From Pseudomonadota bacterium (GTDB lineage Bacteria > Pseudomonadota > Gammaproteobacteria > Xanthomonadales > Xanthomonadaceae), in assembly GCA_023393895.1 (NCBI GenBank), contig JAEXBT010000130.1:1-15905 (forward strand): a stretch of DNA of 15,905 nucleotides, in the 5' to 3' direction. The translations under genes and the position numbers were made by a program. Below, in pieces: positions 13,859-15,905 of the stretch. Numbering within the stretch: position 1 is the first letter of the stretch; the number at the start of each line of letters is the position of its first letter. A model generated the notes under the pieces. That model was given only the letters and a program-made list of their open reading frames with translations. It ran no database searches and was not told the origin of the DNA.

Positions 13859-14515
13859 ATGTTCAACCGACTTCCCCCGGTCACCCGCGCCTTGCTGATT
13901 GCCAACGTCGCCGTGTTCGGCCTTCAATGGCTGCTCGGCGAATCGCGGATGGCGAGCTTCATGCTCTGGCCGCTTGGCGACCAGCCCGATGCCTATGCCT
14001 TCCAGCCCTGGCAGCTGCTGACCTACGGCTTCATGCATGGCGGCGTGATGCACCTGCTGTTCAACATGCTGGTGCTGTTCATGTTCGGCGCGCCGCTCGA
14101 ACACGTCTGGGGCCAGAAGCGCTTCTTGACCTTCTATCTGGCCTGCGTGGTCGGCGCGGGACTGTGCCAGCTGGCGATGGGTGTGTGGATGGTGCGCAAT
14201 GGTGCCTCGGTCTATCCCACGGTCGGCGCATCCGGCGGCGTGCTCGGGCTCGTGCTTGGCTACGGCCTGCTGTTCCCGCAGCAGAAGGTGATGATCTTCC
14301 CGATCCCCTTCTTCATCCCGGCGCGGATCGCCGTGGTGCTGATCGGCATCTTCGCGCTGTTCGCGGGGATGACCGGCACCATGCCTGGCATCGCCCACTT
14401 CGCGCATCTGGGCGGCATGCTGACCGGCTGGTTGCTAATCCGCTACTGGCGCGGGCAACCGCCTTTCGGTGGTGGTGGCGGCAGGAAGTCGCGCCCGCAT
14501 CTGCGCAGCGTCTGA
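13859..14515 (+). CDS. Rhomboid family intramembrane serine protease
   Basis: Rhomboids cut substrate proteins within the membrane. The 218-residue product has six likely spans and the full catalytic set: His65 and Asn69 in MHGGVMHLLFN (the oxyanion-site residues of GlpG), nucleophile Ser125 in GASGG, and His183 in AHLGG, forming the Ser-His dyad. The C-terminus is a short cytoplasmic tail rich in Gly and basic residues. The ATG at 13859 is set by GGAG five bases upstream and by the family-like FNRLPPVTRALLIANVAVFGLQ start; the frame is open upstream to 13775 without conservation. The substrate is unknown. It is the last gene of the pit-ATL-rhomboid run and converges on the M13 peptidase gene. 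Confidence 0.94.
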   Translation: MFNRLPPVTRALLIANVAVFGLQWLLGESRMASFMLWPLGDQPDAYAFQPWQLLTYGFMHGGVMHLLFNMLVLFMFGAPLEHVWGQKRFLTFYLACVVGAGLCQLAMGVWMVRNGASVYPTVGASGGVLGLVLGYGLLFPQQKVMIFPIPFFIPARIAVVLIGIFALFAGMTGTMPGIAHFAHLGGMLTGWLLIRYWRGQPPFGGGGGRKSRPHLRSV

Positions 14516-14533
14516 GTCCTTTCCCCGCCCATG

Positions 14534-14559
14534 AAAAACGGCGCGCCTCTGGCGCGCCG
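14534..14559 (-). terminator. Intrinsic terminator of the M13 peptidase gene
   Basis: CGGCGCGCC (14539-14547) pairs perfectly with GGCGCGCCG (14551-14559) around a three-base loop, and on the minus strand a run of five T (14538-14534) follows the stem. It lies 28 bases past the peptidase stop. On the plus strand, after the rhomboid gene, the stem is followed by CTTGCGG, so termination in that direction is weaker. Confidence 0.88.
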
Positions 14560-14587
14560 CTTGCGGTCCTTGATGCCGCTGCCGGAC

Positions 14588-15905
14588 CTACCAGACCCTG
14601 ATCCGGCTGCTCTCCGGCGAGGCCATCGGCCCCGGCACCTTGCACTTGTAGGTGGTGGCGAACTCCGGCTGATTGGCCAGGGTGGCGTTGCTGCGCCACA
14701 GGCCCGGTGGCTGGCCGGCGGTGCTGGCCATCAGCGTGGCGGCTTCCACGCTCATTTGCTGCGCCCACAGCTGCGCCCAGCCGCGATAGAACGCCTTGCG
14801 GTTGTCCACGCTGGTTTCCGGCAGCGCCGCTGCAAGGGCGCGCTCGGCCAGATCCATGCCCGCGAAGTCATGCAGCGCGCGCTCCCTCACCAGACGGCCA
14901 TTGACCGTGGGGCCGGAGAGAACCGGGTAGGGCAGGGCGTCGAACTGTGCGCCGGTACGCGCCAGCAATCCCTCCCAGGCAGCGACATCGCCCGGCGTCC
15001 ACCAGTCGCGGACATTGCCCGCGGCATCGATGCGACGGCCTTCACTGTCCACGGCGTGGGTCAGCTCGTGTCCGACCAGCGCCCCGAAGCTGCCGTAGTG
15101 GGCGGCCAGTTCCTGGCCCATGTCGAGGACGGGTGCCTGCAGCATGGCAGCGGTGATGATCAGGCGGTTCTGCGGGGGGTCATAGGCCAGTGCCGGTTCC
15201 TGCGGCAGCACGTCCCAGCGGCGGGCGGCATTGTTGCGGCCGATGCGTCGCATTTCCTCGCGGTGGCGCCAGGTCGATGCGATCAGCATGTTGCTGCCGA
15301 AGCTGCCGCGTCCCATGGGCTGGATGCTGTAGTCGAGGTCGCGGCGTGGCACGCCCAGTTCGAAGCGGGTCTTGCCGAGCTTCGCGCGGGCTTCGGTCTT
15401 CGCCGCCGGGCTCATCCAGGTGCTGGCGTCGATTGCTGCGACAAGCGCATCGCGGACCTGTCCGGCAACCGTCTCGGCGCGGCTACGGGTGGCTTCGGGC
15501 AGGTAGCGCGACGCGTACTCGCGCCCGAGCATCGGGCCGGCGGCCAGGTTGATCGCATCCAGCGTCTGCTTCCAGCGTGGCAGCGGTGCCGAAAGCCCCT
15601 GCAGGACTTGGCCGCGGAACTCGAAATCGGCGTCGCGGAAACTCCTGGATAGGTACGGCGCCATGGCCACGCCGACGTGGTAGCGCAGGTAGGTCTTCCA
15701 CTGGTCGGCCTTGATCCCAACGACCAAGGTGTCGAGCTGCTGGAACAGCTGCGGATTGGCGATGGAGACGACATCGTCATTGATGCCTTGCGCAGCCAGG
15801 AATTCGGCGATCTGCAGGTTGCGGAACTGCTGCTTCAGGCCAGCCACGGGTACCGGCGCATAGTTTCCGCGATGGTCGCGGAGGCTTTCCAGCGGACGCG
15901 AGGCC
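14588..15905 (-). CDS. M13 (neprilysin/PepO-like) family metallopeptidase, C-terminal part, likely inactive
   Basis: The frame is open from the right edge to a TAG at 14588-14590, giving the last 438 residues; M13 proteins run about 650-700, so the N-terminal third is outside. Family landmarks in order: SPAAKTEARAKL; LIITAAMLQAP; zinc motif ALVGHELTHAVDSEG (HELTH at 15056-15070); WWTPGDVAAWE; FYRGWAQLWAQQ; and the ending NQPEFATTYKCKVPGPM...RVW. The HExxH site is intact, but three other conserved positions differ: NAYY reads ALAY, GENIAD reads ERALHD (Arg where the third zinc ligand Glu should be), and DPHSP reads AGQPP (no transition-state His). The substrate-binding Arg after it is kept. 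A GTG at 15847 is only an internal codon. M13 enzymes are normally secreted or membrane-anchored. Confidence 0.9.
   Translation of the reverse strand, partial: ASRPLESLRDHRGNYAPVPVAGLKQQFRNLQIAEFLAAQGINDDVVSIANPQLFQQLDTLVVGIKADQWKTYLRYHVGVAMAPYLSRSFRDADFEFRGQVLQGLSAPLPRWKQTLDAINLAAGPMLGREYASRYLPEATRSRAETVAGQVRDALVAAIDASTWMSPAAKTEARAKLGKTRFELGVPRRDLDYSIQPMGRGSFGSNMLIASTWRHREEMRRIGRNNAARRWDVLPQEPALAYDPPQNRLIITAAMLQAPVLDMGQELAAHYGSFGALVGHELTHAVDSEGRRIDAAGNVRDWWTPGDVAAWEGLLARTGAQFDALPYPVLSGPTVNGRLVRERALHDFAGMDLAERALAAALPETSVDNRKAFYRGWAQLWAQQMSVEAATLMASTAGQPPGLWRSNATLANQPEFATTYKCKVPGPMASPESSRIRVW

Overview
The window is GC-rich, densely coded chromosomal DNA with housekeeping genes in a gammaproteobacterial order. 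The tgt-yajC-secD-secF block, the divergent suhB/trmJ pair and the sequence character of SecD and Tgt suggest the Xanthomonadaceae/Lysobacteraceae (Lysobacter, Luteimonas or a relative). This placement is by recognition only; no search was run. I see no tRNA, rRNA, CRISPR array, insertion sequence or integration scar.

Layout. Positions 1-174 hold the tail of an ABC-transporter ATPase. Then come tgt (queuosine tRNA modification) and yajC-secD-secF (Sec translocon accessory complex), closed by a strong bidirectional terminator shared with the convergent suhB. suhB and trmJ diverge from a 71-bp region whose suhB side looks like an rRNA-type boxB/boxA antiterminator leader. Next is a two-gene unit: a secreted PhnD-like binding protein and a membrane GGDEF-EAL protein, with overlapping stop and start. 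Convergent to it is a minus-strand pair, CNNM/CorC-type CBS protein then ExoD-like membrane protein, overlapping by 8 nt. A divergent intergenic region with a candidate Pho box leads into DUF47(PhoU-like)-pit, an alkyltransferase-like DNA-repair protein and a rhomboid protease. The window ends in a minus-strand M13-family metallopeptidase that runs off the right edge and has its own terminator.

How they work together. YajC/SecD/SecF drive late protein export. Tgt and TrmJ modify tRNA. SuhB probably links to rRNA antitermination as in E. coli. The PhnD-like/GGDEF-EAL pair looks like a ligand-sensing c-di-GMP module, because no ABC permease or ATPase lies beside it. DUF47-Pit is a low-affinity phosphate importer.

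Points most worth a second look: (1) the hairpin plus boxA-like leader of suhB; (2) the M13 peptidase, which keeps HELTH but appears to have lost three other active-site residues; (3) the PhnD-like/GGDEF-EAL sensory pair; (4) a candidate Pho box overlapping the -10 of the DUF47-pit promoter. No wholly new multi-gene system is evident.
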